A stretch of DNA of 64,000 nucleotides from Ensifer sp. MPMI2T (lineage in GTDB: Bacteria; Pseudomonadota; Alphaproteobacteria; Rhizobiales; Rhizobiaceae). Below the pieces are notes generated by a model, which had not been told where the DNA came from, made no database searches, and worked only from the letters and a program-made list of their open reading frames with translations. Position numbers and translations under genes: made by a program. The stretch spans positions 1-64,000 of the forward strand of contig NZ_SRXN01000024.1 of the NCBI RefSeq assembly GCF_004827385.1. Reading direction: 5' to 3'. This document shows positions 55,380 to 64,000 of the stretch, in pieces (the first letter of the stretch is position 1; each line of letters starts with the position of its first letter).

Positions 55380-56147
55380 ATGCGGCATATCCTGATTATC
55401 GGCATCGGTGCGGGCAATCCCGAACACGTGACCATTCAGGCAATCAACGCCCTCAACAAGGCCGACGTGCTGTTCATCCCGACCAAGGGGGCGAAGAAGA
55501 CCGAGCTTGCCGAGGTCCGCCGCGAAATATGTGCGCGCTATGTGACGAGAAGCGACAGCCGCACGGTCGAGTTCGCCGTGCCGGTACGAAAGACCGAGGG
55601 GCGGAGCTATAGCGGCAGCGTCGACGACTGGCACGGAAGCATCGCCGCCATCTACGAGGCACTGCTGCTCGGCGAACTCGGTGAAGGGCAGACCGGCGCC
55701 TTCCTGGTCTGGGGCGATCCGATGCTTTACGACAGCTCGATCCGCATCGTGGAGCGCGTCAAGGCGCGAGGCCATGTGGCGTTCGATTTCGAAGTCGTTC
55801 CCGGTATCACCAGTCTTCAGGCGCTCTGCGCCAGCCACCGCATCCCGCTCAACCTCGTCGGCAAGCCGGTCGCGATCACCACCGGCCGGCGGCTTGCCGA
55901 AACTTTCCCGGATAAAAGCGAGACGGCGGTCGTCATGCTCGATGGGGAGCAGGCGTTCGAGAAGATCGACGACCCGGACGCCGATATCTACTGGGGTGCC
56001 TATCTTGGCACGTCGGACGAGATCGTCATCTCCGGCCGTCTTGCGGAAGTGAAGGAGGAGATCCTGAGGGTGCGTGACGAGGCGCGGCAACGTATCGGCT
56101 GGATCATGGATATCTATCTGCTGCGCAAAGGCGCTGATTTTGAGTAG
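55380..56147 (+). CDS. cobF: precorrin-6A synthase (deacetylating)
   Basis: A 255-aa SAM-dependent methyltransferase that methylates C1 of precorrin-5 and removes the acetyl group. The N-terminal SAM loop is IGIGAGNPEHVTIQAIN, and the tetrapyrrole-methylase motifs VWGDPMLYDSSIRIVERV and VVPGITSLQALCASHRIPLN follow. Length matches CobF. ATG at 55380 has GAGAGGCAGG upstream. First gene of the cob cluster here. Confidence 0.95.
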   Translation: MRHILIIGIGAGNPEHVTIQAINALNKADVLFIPTKGAKKTELAEVRREICARYVTRSDSRTVEFAVPVRKTEGRSYSGSVDDWHGSIAAIYEALLLGELGEGQTGAFLVWGDPMLYDSSIRIVERVKARGHVAFDFEVVPGITSLQALCASHRIPLNLVGKPVAITTGRRLAETFPDKSETAVVMLDGEQAFEKIDDPDADIYWGAYLGTSDEIVISGRLAEVKEEILRVRDEARQRIGWIMDIYLLRKGADFE

Positions 56148-56273
56148 TAGAAGCAGGTTCGCCGCCAATATCGCTTGGCCTTTGATCTCTCTCAAAGCGC
56201 GCGCCTGTGATATAGCGTCGATCGAATGCGGCGAGGACCATTGCCCTGTTTGCCGGGAGGATTGACCAAAGCG

Positions 56274-57650
56274 ATGACAAGCTGTGCCACGCCGAGACTA
56301 GACGCGGCCGCTCCCGATCACTCGATGCGGCGGGGCGCTTGTCCGTCGCTTGCGAAGCCGATGCAGACCGGCGACGGACTGCTGGTTCGGCTGCGGCCAG
56401 CGACCGGTAGCTTGACGCCCGCGGAGTTGCAGGCGCTTGCGGTCGCCGCCGAGCGTTTCGGCAATGGCATTCTGGAAGTGACGGCCCGGGGCAATCTGCA
56501 GGTCCGGGGCCTCACAGCGGCGAACGTTGCAGGCCTCGCATTGGCAATCGGCAAGGCAGGCATTGCGGTTGCCGAAGGGGTTGCGATCGAAACGCCGCCG
56601 CTTGCCGGTGTCGATATAGACGAGATCATCGATCCCCGCCCGTTTGCGCTCGCGCTGCGCGAAGCGATCGCCGCGCTCGACCCGCCTCTCAAGCTCGCGC
56701 CGAAGCTCTCCATCATTGTCGACGGTGGCGGCCGCTTTCATCTCGACGACATCGTTGCCGATCTGCGTTTGAAGGCGGTGAATACGGATGACGGCGTGGC
56801 CTGGCTGCTTTCGCTTGGTGGAACTGCGCGCGCGGCGCGGCCGGTTGCACTGCTCGATCAGCGCGAGGCTGTACCCGGCCTCCTGGCCGTTGTCCGCAGG
56901 CTCGCCGCCATGGGCGATACGGCGCGGGGCCGTGACCTCGATGCAGAGGTGGTCAAGGACGAATTGGCGGGCAGAGCGCGTCCGCCGGCGACATCAACCC
57001 TGGCGATGGAATCGGCCGTGCCGGTTGCCGGTCTTCACACGCTCGCCGATGGCGCCACCGTGCTTGGCGTGGGCCTCGCTTTCGCCCAGGCCGATGCGGC
57101 CAGCCTGACGGCATTCCTGCGCAACGCCGAGGAATTGGGTGCCGCCGAAATACGCCTTGCACCGGGACACGGGCTTTTCCTGCTCGGACTCGATCGTGAT
57201 GCCGCAGCGATAGTGCAGCGCCTCGCGTTCTCGCTGGGCTTCCGCATCGCGCCGGATGATCCGCGCAACCATATTGCCACCTGCGCCGGCACGGGCGCCT
57301 GTGCTTCCGCGCTGATGGAGACCAAAGCCGTGGCACGGTTGATGGTCGAGGCAGCACCCGAACTGCTCGACGGTTCGTTGACCGTACATCTCTCCGGCTG
57401 TCCCAAAGGGTGCGCGCGACCATCATCTTCCGAGCTGACGCTCGTCGGTGCGCCATCAGGATATGCGCTTGTCGTAAATGGTACTGCTTCCGTCGCGCCG
57501 AGCGCCTACACGGATGCGAATGGAATAAGATCCGCCTTCGCGCATCTCGGTGCGCTGGTGCGGGAAAACAAAGACGCTGGCGAATCGGCGCGGTCCTGTC
57601 TTACACGGCTCGGGGCCGCGCGCATCGCCGCCGCGTTTGAACAGGGATAG
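56274..57650 (+). CDS. cobG: precorrin-3B synthase
   Basis: A 458-aa iron-sulfur monooxygenase that makes precorrin-3B in the aerobic corrin pathway. Two half-repeats of the nitrite/sulfite reductase ferredoxin-like fold are seen (ARGNLQVRGLTAANVAGLA; LAPGHGLFLLGL), with the 4Fe-4S ligands in CAGTGACASALMETKAV and LSGCPKGCARP. Its presence marks the oxygen-dependent route. The start at 56274 gives the expected length; GGGAGG lies 13 nt upstream. cobH follows 2 nt after. Confidence 0.95.
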   Translation: MTSCATPRLDAAAPDHSMRRGACPSLAKPMQTGDGLLVRLRPATGSLTPAELQALAVAAERFGNGILEVTARGNLQVRGLTAANVAGLALAIGKAGIAVAEGVAIETPPLAGVDIDEIIDPRPFALALREAIAALDPPLKLAPKLSIIVDGGGRFHLDDIVADLRLKAVNTDDGVAWLLSLGGTARAARPVALLDQREAVPGLLAVVRRLAAMGDTARGRDLDAEVVKDELAGRARPPATSTLAMESAVPVAGLHTLADGATVLGVGLAFAQADAASLTAFLRNAEELGAAEIRLAPGHGLFLLGLDRDAAAIVQRLAFSLGFRIAPDDPRNHIATCAGTGACASALMETKAVARLMVEAAPELLDGSLTVHLSGCPKGCARPSSSELTLVGAPSGYALVVNGTASVAPSAYTDANGIRSAFAHLGALVRENKDAGESARSCLTRLGAARIAAAFEQG

Positions 57651-57652
57651 AA

Positions 57653-58285
57653 ATGCCGGACTACGACTATATCCGCGATGGCAACGCCATCTATGAGCGT
57701 TCCTTTGCCATCATCCGGGCGGAGGCCGATCTTTCCGGCTTTTCCGAGGAGGAGGCCGATCTCGCCGTGCGCATGGTGCATGCCTGCGGCTCGGTCGAGG
57801 CCGCGCGCCAATTCGTCTTCTCGCCGGACTTCGTTTCTGCCGCGCGCACGGCGCTGAAAAACGGCGCACCGATCTTCTGCGACGCGGAGATGGTGGCGCA
57901 TGGCGTGACGCGGGCGCGGCTGCCGGCAGGCAACGACGTCATCTGCACGCTTCGCGATCCGCGAACGGTCGCACTCGCGGCCGAGATCGGCAATACGCGC
58001 TCGGCGGCGGCGCTGAAACTCTGGGGCGAACGCATGGCCGGCTCCGTCGTTGCGATCGGCAATGCGCCGACCGCGCTCTTCTATCTGCTCGAAATGTTGC
58101 GGGACGGCGCGCCGAAACCGGCGGCGATCCTTGGCATGCCGGTCGGCTTCGTCGGCGCGGCGGAATCGAAGGACGCGCTTGCCGAAAATTCCTACGGTGT
58201 TCCCTTCGCGATCGTCCGCGGCCGTCTTGGCGGCAGCGCCATGACCGCGGCGGCGCTCAATTCGCTCGCGAGGCCGGGCCTGTGA
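57653..58285 (+). CDS. cobH: precorrin-8X methylmutase
   Basis: A 210-aa enzyme that moves the C11 methyl to C12, giving hydrogenobyrinate. The catalytic His43 lies in VRMVHACGSVEA, exactly at the family position, and GNAPTALFYLLEML and MPVGFVGAAESKDAL are conserved. Overlaps cobI by 4 nt (GTGA). Confidence 0.96.
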   Translation: MPDYDYIRDGNAIYERSFAIIRAEADLSGFSEEEADLAVRMVHACGSVEAARQFVFSPDFVSAARTALKNGAPIFCDAEMVAHGVTRARLPAGNDVICTLRDPRTVALAAEIGNTRSAAALKLWGERMAGSVVAIGNAPTALFYLLEMLRDGAPKPAAILGMPVGFVGAAESKDALAENSYGVPFAIVRGRLGGSAMTAAALNSLARPGL

Positions 58286-59034
58286 GCGCGGTCGAGATGG
58301 GCAGATTGATTGGTGTCGGTACCGGCCCCGGCGATCCCGAGCTTCTGACGGTGAAGGCGGTGCGGGCTCTCGGCGAGGCGGATGTCGTCGCCTATTTCGC
58401 CAAGGCGGGACGCAACGGCAATGGCCGCGCGGTTGTCGAGGGCTTGCTGAAGCCGGGCCTGATCGAGTTGCCGCTTTACTATCCGGTGACGACCGAGATC
58501 GACAAGGACGACGGCGCCTACAAGAGCCAGATCACCGATTTCTATAACGAGTCCGCCGAGTCCGTCACAGCACATCTTCTGGCCGGACGGACCGTCGCGG
58601 TGCTCAGCGAAGGCGACCCGCTCTTCTACGGATCCTACATGCACCTGCATGTACGGCTCGCCGGCCGCTTCCCGGTCGAGGTCATTCCGGGCATCACCGC
58701 AATGTCCGGATGCTGGTCGCTCGCAGGGCTGCCGCTCGTCCAAGGCGACGACGTTCTTTCCGTTCTGCCGGGCACGATGGGCGAGGGTGAACTTCAGCGC
58801 CGCCTTGCCGATACCGAGGCCGCGGTGATCATGAAGGTCGGTCGCAACCTGCCGAAAATCCGCCGGGCGCTTGCCGCCGCCGGCAAGCTCGATGCGGCCG
58901 TTTATGTCGAACGCGGCACGATGAAGAATTCCGCGATGATCCCGCTTGGCGAGAAGCCGGACGACGAGGCACCCTATTTCTCGCTGGTGCTCGTCCCCGG
59001 TTGGACGGACAGACTCCGGGAGGATCGGCGATGA
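58282..59034 (+). CDS. cobI: precorrin-2 C20-methyltransferase
   Basis: A 250-aa SAM methyltransferase acting on precorrin-2. SAM loop GVGTGPGDPELLTVKAVRAL, LSEGDPLFYGSYMHLHVRL and IPGITAMSGCWSLAGLPLVQ are present. GTG at 58282 overlaps the cobH stop; an ATG five codons later (58297) is the alternative and would match the usual length better. Overlaps cobJ by 4 nt. Confidence 0.95.
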   Translation: MSAVEMGRLIGVGTGPGDPELLTVKAVRALGEADVVAYFAKAGRNGNGRAVVEGLLKPGLIELPLYYPVTTEIDKDDGAYKSQITDFYNESAESVTAHLLAGRTVAVLSEGDPLFYGSYMHLHVRLAGRFPVEVIPGITAMSGCWSLAGLPLVQGDDVLSVLPGTMGEGELQRRLADTEAAVIMKVGRNLPKIRRALAAAGKLDAAVYVERGTMKNSAMIPLGEKPDDEAPYFSLVLVPGWTDRLREDRR

Positions 59035-59795
59035 CCGGCAGGCTCTTCATCGTTGGCACGGGGCCCGGCAATCCGGCGCAGATGACGCCCGAGACGCGGA
59101 ATGCGATTTCCGCCGCGACGGAGTTTTTCGGCTACGGTCCTTATCTCGATCGCCTCGACCTTAGGGCCGATCAGCACCGCATCGCTTCCGACAACCGCGA
59201 GGAGCTGGACCGGGCCCAGGCGGCACTCGCCCGCGCCGCGGCGGGCGCCGACGTCTGCGTCGTTTCAGGCGGCGATCCCGGTATCTTCGCGATGGCGGCC
59301 GCCGTCTGCGAGGCTATCGACAAGGGGCCGGCGGAATGGCGCAAGGTCGATCTGGTGATTACGCCTGGCGTGACCGCGATGCTCGCGGTAGCCGCCCGTA
59401 TCGGCGCGCCGCTCGGCCATGACTTCTGCGCGATGTCGCTTTCCGATAACCTGAAGCCCTGGGAGGTGATCACGAAAAGGCTGCGGCTTGCCGCCGAAGC
59501 CGGGCTGGTGATTGCGCTCTACAATCCGATCAGCAAGGCGAGACCATGGCAGCTCGGCGAGGCATTCGCCATCCTGCGGCAGGTTCTGCCTCCTCACGTC
59601 CCGGTCATCTTCGGCCGCGCGGCCGGTCGGCCGGATGAACGCATCACAGTGATGCCGCTCGGCGAGGCCGATGCCAATCGTGCCGACATGGCGACCTGCG
59701 TGATCATCGGCTCTGCGGAAACGCGCATCGTGCCGCGCGACGGCAAGCCCGATCTCGTCTACACGCCACGGTCCTTTACCGGGGAAAGCCTCTGA
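59031..59795 (+). CDS. cobJ: precorrin-3B C17-methyltransferase
   Basis: A 254-aa SAM methyltransferase that also drives ring contraction to precorrin-4. It has VGTGPGNPAQMTPETRNAI, VSGGDPGIFAMAAAVCEAI and TPGVTAMLAVAARIGAPLGH. The last 37 nt overlap the end of cobK on the other strand. Confidence 0.96.
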   Translation: MTGRLFIVGTGPGNPAQMTPETRNAISAATEFFGYGPYLDRLDLRADQHRIASDNREELDRAQAALARAAAGADVCVVSGGDPGIFAMAAAVCEAIDKGPAEWRKVDLVITPGVTAMLAVAARIGAPLGHDFCAMSLSDNLKPWEVITKRLRLAAEAGLVIALYNPISKARPWQLGEAFAILRQVLPPHVPVIFGRAAGRPDERITVMPLGEADANRADMATCVIIGSAETRIVPRDGKPDLVYTPRSFTGESL

Positions 59796-60559
59796 TGGAT
59801 GCGTTCGAGCGCCTCATCGCAATCGCCGACCGACGGCACGTCGGCGGGCTTGTGGCGCTCGACCATGATCACCTCGATGCCGAGCTTGCGCGCGGCGGCG
59901 ATCTTGCCATAGGTCGCGGTGCCGCCGCTGTTCTTGGCGACGACGACGTCGATGTCATGCTCCTCGAAGAGCTCGATCTCGTCCGCTTCCGCGAAAGGAC
60001 CGCAGGCGAGAATCGCGGTGACGTCGGGCAGGGCGAGCGGCGGCGTTACCGGGTCGACGCTGCGAACAACGTATTTGTGGTGCGGGGCCCTCTCGAAGTG
60101 GAACGCCTCCTGTCGGCCGATCGCCAGGAAAACGCGGCGCGGCGCTCCGCCGAGCGCCGACACAGCCTCGGCCACGCTCTCGACGCGCGTCCAGCGGTCT
60201 CCGGGTTTAAGCTCCCAGGCGGGGCGGCGGAGCGCGAAAATCGGCGTTCCGGTTGCTTCCGCCGCCGCAGCGGCATTGTGCGAAATACGGGCGGCGAAGG
60301 GATGCGTCGCATCGATCAGCAGCGCGACCTTCTCCGCCTTCAGGAAGGCGGCAAGTCCTTCGGCGCCGCCGAAACCGCCGACGCGGGTCGGCAGTGGTTG
60401 CGGGCGCGGGTCAGCGGTGCGGCCTGCAAGCGAGATGGCGGCATCGTAGCGGGGATCGGCCGCAAGCCGCTCGGCGAGCTGCCGCGCCTCGGTCGTGCCG
60501 CCGAGGATCAGAATGCGAGGTCTGTCCATGGCTGACATGTCGAACAGCGCTTCGGCCAT
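59759..60559 (-). CDS. cobK: precorrin-6A reductase
   Basis: A 266-aa NADPH enzyme reducing precorrin-6A to 6B. ILGGTTEARQLAERLA, THPFAARISHNAAAAAEATG, FLAIGRQEAFHFE and VAKNSGGTATYGKIAAARKL are conserved. It runs opposite to all other cob genes, overlapping cobJ by 37 nt at its 3' end and cobL by 32 nt at its 5' end. The start MAEALFDMSAMDRPR (60559, with AGGGGG upstream) resembles the CobK N-terminus I recall; ATGs at 60538 and 60529 are alternatives. Confidence 0.93.
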   Translation of the reverse strand: MAEALFDMSAMDRPRILILGGTTEARQLAERLAADPRYDAAISLAGRTADPRPQPLPTRVGGFGGAEGLAAFLKAEKVALLIDATHPFAARISHNAAAAAEATGTPIFALRRPAWELKPGDRWTRVESVAEAVSALGGAPRRVFLAIGRQEAFHFERAPHHKYVVRSVDPVTPPLALPDVTAILACGPFAEADEIELFEEHDIDVVVAKNSGGTATYGKIAAARKLGIEVIMVERHKPADVPSVGDCDEALERIHQRLSPVKDRGV

Positions 60560-61769
60560 CGTCGCCCCCTGGTTGGTGATCATCGGTATCGGTGAGGATG
60601 GTGTAGCGGGTCTCGGAGACGAGGCCAAGCGGCTGATTGCGGCCGCGCCGGTCATCTTCGGCGGAACTCGACATCTCGAGCTTGCGGCCTCTCTAATAAC
60701 GGGTGAGCGCCACGTCTGGCAGAGCCCTTTCGAAAAATCCGTCGAGGCGATCGTTGCGCGACAGGGCAGCCGGGTCGTCGTGCTCGCTTCTGGCGACCCT
60801 TTCCTGTTCGGTGTCGGCGCCACGCTTGCTCGCCGGATCGATGCTGGCGAAATGCGCACCATTCCGGCACCATCGTCCTTCAGCCTTGCGGCATCACGGC
60901 TCGGCTGGGCATTGCAGGACGCGGCAACGGTTTCGCTGCACGGGCGCCCGCTCGATCTCATCCGTCCGTATCTGCAGCCAGGCGCTCGTGTTTTGGCGTT
61001 GACCTCGGACGAAGGTGGTCCGAAGGCGCTTGCCGGGCTCCTTTGCGACAGCGGACTCGGTCAATCCCGGATTACCGTTCTGGAGGCGCTGGGTGGCGAA
61101 CGTGAACGTATCACGCGGCAGATCGCATGCGAGTTCGCTCTCGAAGACCTGCATTCCCTGAACGTCTGCGCCATCGAAGTCGTTGCCGGTGCCAATGCGC
61201 GGGTGTTGCCGCTCGCCGCCGGCCTCGACGATGCTCTGTTCGAACATGACGGACAGATCACCAAGCGCGAGGTGCGCGCGTTGACGCTTTCCGCGCTGGC
61301 GCCGCGCAAGGGTGAACTGCTGTGGGATATCGGCGCCGGTTCCGGCTCCATCGCCATCGAATGGATGCTGGCCGACCCGGCGATGCGCGCCATCGCCATC
61401 GAGGCCTCGCCCGAGCGTGCCGCACGGATCGGCCGCAATGCGGCGCGTTTCGGCGTGCCCGGGCTGGCGGTGGTGGAGGGCGCAGCGCCGGCAGCGCTTC
61501 ATGGGCTTGCGCCGCCGGACGTCGTCTTCATTGGCGGCGGTGGTAGCGAACCGGGGGTCATGGATGCCGCGATCGCTGCACTCGCCCCCGGCGGACGGCT
61601 CGTGGCGAATGCGGTGACGACGGAAATGGAAGCCGTTCTCATCGCACAGCATGCGCGGCTCGGCGGCACGCTGATCCGGATCGATATCGCCCGGGCCTCA
61701 CCGGTCGGAACGATGACCGGCTGGCGGCCGGCGATGCCGGTTACGCAATGGTCGTGGATCAAGCCCTGA
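60528..61769 (+). CDS. cobL: precorrin-6Y C5,15-methyltransferase (decarboxylating)
   Basis: A 413-aa fusion: N-terminal CbiE-like methyltransferase (IIGIGEDGVAGLGDEAKRLI; LASGDPFLFGVGATLARRI) and C-terminal CbiT-like methyltransferase/decarboxylase with SAM motif LLWDIGAGSGSIAIEWML. Its length equals the value I recall for the reference CobL. ATG at 60528 has GCGAGG seven nt upstream, within the oppositely transcribed cobK start region. Confidence 0.95.
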   Translation: MADMSNSASAIVAPWLVIIGIGEDGVAGLGDEAKRLIAAAPVIFGGTRHLELAASLITGERHVWQSPFEKSVEAIVARQGSRVVVLASGDPFLFGVGATLARRIDAGEMRTIPAPSSFSLAASRLGWALQDAATVSLHGRPLDLIRPYLQPGARVLALTSDEGGPKALAGLLCDSGLGQSRITVLEALGGERERITRQIACEFALEDLHSLNVCAIEVVAGANARVLPLAAGLDDALFEHDGQITKREVRALTLSALAPRKGELLWDIGAGSGSIAIEWMLADPAMRAIAIEASPERAARIGRNAARFGVPGLAVVEGAAPAALHGLAPPDVVFIGGGGSEPGVMDAAIAALAPGGRLVANAVTTEMEAVLIAQHARLGGTLIRIDIARASPVGTMTGWRPAMPVTQWSWIKP

Positions 61770-61792
61770 GCGAATTTCTAAGAGGATAGGAT

Positions 61793-62551
61793 ATGACGGT
61801 TCATTTCATCGGCGCAGGCCCGGGTGCGGCAGACCTGATCACGGTCAGGGGCAGGGACCTGATCGGCCGCTGCCCGGTCTGCCTCTATGCCGGTTCGATC
61901 GTATCGCCCGAGCTTCTGCAGTATTGCCCGCCCGGCGCCCGCATCGTCGATACGGCGCCGATGTCGCTCGATGAGATCGAAGCGGAATATGTTCGCGCCG
62001 CAGAGGCCGGCGAGGACGTGGCTCGACTGCATTCGGGCGATCTTTCCGTATGGAGCGCGGTCGCCGAACAGATCCGCCGGCTTGAGAAGCACGGCATCGC
62101 CTATACCATGACGCCCGGTGTGCCGGCTTTTGCCGCAGCCGCCGCAACGCTCGGCCGGGAGCTGACAATTCCGGCCGTGGCGCAAAGCCTGGTGTTGACC
62201 CGTGTTTCCGGTCGGGCCTCGCCGATGCCGAACAGCGAGACGCTTGCCGCTTTCGGCGCCACAGGCTCGACGCTGGCGATCCACCTCGCGATCCATGCGC
62301 TCGACCGGGTCGTCGAGGAGTTGACGCCACTCTACGGTGCTGATTGCCCGGTTGCGATCGTCGTCAAGGCGTCATGGCCGGACGAGCGGGTCCTGCGCGG
62401 CACCCTCGGTGACATCGCCGCCAGGGTCGCGCTCGAGCCGATCGAACGCACGGCGCTGATCGTTGTCGGCCCTGGCCTCGAAGCGGCGGATTTCCGCGAG
62501 AGTTCCCTCTACGACCCCGCCTACCAGCGCCGTTTTCGTGGCCGCGAATAA
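61793..62551 (+). CDS. cobM: precorrin-4 C11-methyltransferase
   Basis: A 252-aa SAM methyltransferase. [40 protein letters not shown] and [20 protein letters not shown] are typical. AGAGGATAGG precedes the ATG. Last gene of the rightward cob genes; it converges on mnhG with 7 nt between stops. Confidence 0.96.
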   Translation: MTVHFIGAGPGAADLITVRGRDLIGRCPVCLYAGSIVSPELLQYCPPGARIVDTAPMSLDEIEAEYVRAAEAGEDVARLHSGDLSVWSAVAEQIRRLEKHGIAYTMTPGVPAFAAAAATLGRELTIPAVAQSLVLTRVSGRASPMPNSETLAAFGATGSTLAIHLAIHALDRVVEELTPLYGADCPVAIVVKASWPDERVLRGTLGDIAARVALEPIERTALIVVGPGLEAADFRESSLYDPAYQRRFRGRE

Positions 62552-62558
62552 TCCTCGA

Positions 62559-62930
62559 TCAGTCGGTTTCGTTCCCGCCTGCCGGCCTGTGCTTGCGCGG
62601 AACGCCGTTTTTTTCTTCAAAGCGGTCGCGGTAGAGCGCCGCCTGGCCGAGCAGCGCCAGCGTCACCGGCGTCGTCACCGTGACGAAGAAGATGATCAGC
62701 AGCTCGTGGAAGATCCAACGGCTTTGCAGCACGGCGAAGCAGAGCATCGACGCCAGGCAGATCAGGATCGTGCCGCCGCTCGTCGCAATTGTCGGGGCGT
62801 GCAGCCGTTCATAGAAGTTGGAAAGGCGCAGCAGGCCGAGCGAACCGATCAGCGTGATCGCCGCGCCCAAAAGCAATAGGCCGCAGACACCGATGGCGGC
62901 CCAGCTCGGAAGGTCGGTCAGATGGCTCAT
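62559..62930 (-). CDS. mnhG: Na+(K+)/H+ antiporter subunit G
   Basis: A 123-aa membrane protein with three helices (IGVCGLLLLGAAITLIGSLG, then ILICLASMLCFAVL and LLIIFFVTVTTPVTLALLGQ), typical of MnhG/PhaG. The ERLHAPTIATSGGTIL loop is a family hallmark. Last gene of the antiporter operon; starts within the mnhF stop. Confidence 0.94.
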   Translation of the reverse strand: MSHLTDLPSWAAIGVCGLLLLGAAITLIGSLGLLRLSNFYERLHAPTIATSGGTILICLASMLCFAVLQSRWIFHELLIIFFVTVTTPVTLALLGQAALYRDRFEEKNGVPRKHRPAGGNETD

Positions 62931-63208
62931 TCGATCACCTCGCCGCGCATCAGGAATTTCGCGAAGGCGATCGAAGAGGCAAAGCCGATCAGCGCTATGA
63001 TCAGTGCGGCCTCGAAATAGATCGTGTTCGCACTGCGGATGCCGAAAGAGAGCAGCATCAGCATCGCGTTGATGTAGAGCGTGTCGAGCGCGAGGATCCT
63101 GTCCTGCGCGCGTGGCCCTCTGGCGATGCGGTAAAGCGCGCAGGCCATGGCCAGGCCGAGCATGACCTGGGAAAGCAGGACCAACCAGGTGATCGCAAGC
63201 TCAGTCAT
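62927..63208 (-). CDS. mnhF: Na+(K+)/H+ antiporter subunit F
   Basis: A 93-aa protein with three helices and the conserved RIARGPRAQDRILALDTLYI segment of MnhF/PhaF/MrpF. Start at 63208 overlaps the mnhE stop by 4 nt; the frame is open upstream but that part lies inside mnhE. Confidence 0.94.
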   Translation of the reverse strand: MTELAITWLVLLSQVMLGLAMACALYRIARGPRAQDRILALDTLYINAMLMLLSFGIRSANTIYFEAALIIALIGFASSIAFAKFLMRGEVIE

Positions 63209-63690
63209 TGGAATATCTCCTTCAAAGCCGCTTCGTAACGCCTGACGGTCTGAAGCCACACTTCCTCGTTCTGCAAGTCCAGTACATGGAAAAGCAAGGT
63301 CTTCCGGCGGCGGTCGTATTCGAGCCATGCCGTCCCCGGGGTCGCTGTCAAAATGCAGGCCAGGAGCGCGAGAGCGTTCTCGTCTTCAAGATCGAGGTCG
63401 ACGGTCAGAAAGCCGGCAATTGCAGGGACGCGGCCGGAGCGCAGGATGATCGACGCGACGGCGATGTTCGAGCGGACGATGTCGGCGACGACTTCAAGAG
63501 CGAAGCCAGCCGCGCGCCCGATGCGCTGCAGGTGCGATCTTGCCGGATGCAGCTTGAGCGTCACCCAGCCGAGCACCATGCCGAGAACGAGGCCGATGAG
63601 GATCGAGCCCGGCGCCAGCGACTGGTTCAGAAGCAACCACATCACGAGCAGCGTGATCGACAGCAGCGGATAGGGGAACCAGGTGCGCAT
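63205..63690 (-). CDS. mnhE: Na+(K+)/H+ antiporter subunit E
   Basis: A 161-aa membrane protein with two or three N-terminal helices (LLSITLLVMWLLLNQSLAPG, ILIGLVLGMVLGWVTL), VVADIVRSNIAVASIIL and the cytoplasmic ATPGTAWLEYDRRRKTLLFH part, as in MnhE/PhaE. Starts 2 nt after the mnhD stop. Confidence 0.94.
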   Translation of the reverse strand: MRTWFPYPLLSITLLVMWLLLNQSLAPGSILIGLVLGMVLGWVTLKLHPARSHLQRIGRAAGFALEVVADIVRSNIAVASIILRSGRVPAIAGFLTVDLDLEDENALALLACILTATPGTAWLEYDRRRKTLLFHVLDLQNEEVWLQTVRRYEAALKEIFQ

Positions 63691-63692
63691 GG

Positions 63693-64000
63693 CTATTGCC
63701 CTCCCGTCCTTGTCGCGGAAAGAACACGTTCACTCTGGAACAACGGGTTGAGCAGATCGTCGGCGGTTGCCTGCATGTAGCGCATGGCTGGGCCGGCCTG
63801 AAGGCTCAAGAAGATGCAGGCGGCAAGCAGAACGAGAACGGGCGTGATCTCGATGACGAAGACCCGCGGCACGGTGCCTTCGATCGAGGCCCAGAAGGTG
63901 CGGATGCCGATGCGGTTCATCGCGATCATAGCGGCAAGCCCCGACAGGATGAGAAGTACGACATAGGTCCAATCGGCGGCAGACATCGCGGCCGACAGAT
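63693..64000 (-). CDS. mnhD: Na+(K+)/H+ antiporter subunit D, C-terminal part
   Basis: The visible 102 or so codons are the C-terminal end of a MnhD/PhaD proton-translocating subunit: two hydrophobic helices with RIGIRTFWASIEG and ITPVLVLLAACIFLSLQAGP, then the AMRYMQATADDLL tail. The frame is open to the window edge, so the gene is cut off by the end of the sequence and is not itself broken. Confidence 0.88.
   Translation of the reverse strand, partial: LSAAMSAADWTYVVLLILSGLAAMIAMNRIGIRTFWASIEGTVPRVFVIEITPVLVLLAACIFLSLQAGPAMRYMQATADDLLNPLFQSERVLSATRTGGQ

Overview
The window is a high-GC alphaproteobacterial chromosome segment and looks like Rhizobiaceae, most likely Sinorhizobium/Ensifer. 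The reasons are: a rhizobial-type mosaic intergenic repeat present in about eleven copies; an aerobic cobalamin cluster in the order cobF-G-H-I-J-K-L-M, with product lengths close to those I recall for the 'Pseudomonas denitrificans' (Ensifer-related) set; an hppD/Lrp/MarR/hmgA/fah/maiA block next to a bkd operon, as I recall from Sinorhizobium chromosomes; and an initiator tRNA with an A:U first anticodon-stem pair. The genus is inferred, not proven.

Layout. 1-8.5 kb: initiator tRNA and terminator, a cupin protein, a membrane-anchored alpha/beta hydrolase, two small orphans, a TauD/AtsK-type dioxygenase, a large FAD/GcvT-type demethylating dehydrogenase and a fatty-acid-hydroxylase-family membrane protein. 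8.9-23.9 kb: a Tad/Flp pilus locus (prepilin peptidase, Flp pilin, cpaB, cpaC, short cpaD-like lipoprotein, TadG/TadE-type pseudopilins, cpaE, cpaF, tadB, tadC, tadD-like lipoprotein) that also carries a frameshifted L,D-transpeptidase and an AAA ATPase of unknown role. 24-26 kb: a small membrane protein and a ureidoglycine aminohydrolase-like bicupin among dense mosaic repeats. 26.1-34.8 kb: a type I secretion operon read leftwards (two unusual acidic exported-looking proteins, an ABC exporter with a long extra N-terminus, an HlyD adaptor and a small helical protein). It is divergent from a LuxR-type regulator with a degenerate receiver, across about 1 kb of DNA full of inverted repeats.

34.9-48.2 kb is a catabolic block. 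HppD, HmgA, maleylacetoacetate isomerase and fumarylacetoacetase take 4-hydroxyphenylpyruvate to fumarate and acetoacetate, with an Lrp/AsnC and a MarR regulator beside them. purU and a thiolase follow, then the branched-chain 2-oxoacid dehydrogenase operon (E1alpha, E1beta, E2, E3, leftwards). 48.6-55.2 kb: an amino-acid-oxidase-like flavoprotein, a BDH2-like SDR, a short ModE-like regulator, modABC with a candidate ModE box, and ung. 55.4-62.6 kb: the cob cluster, with cobK on the opposite strand overlapping both neighbours. 62.6-64.0 kb: the end of an Mnh/Pha Na+(K+)/H+ antiporter operon (D partial, E, F, G).

The least familiar system is the 26.1-34.8 kb secretion locus, whose main substrate candidate is built from about five copies of a two-part repeat that I do not recognise. 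No CRISPR array, intact insertion sequence, integrase or rRNA gene was seen.
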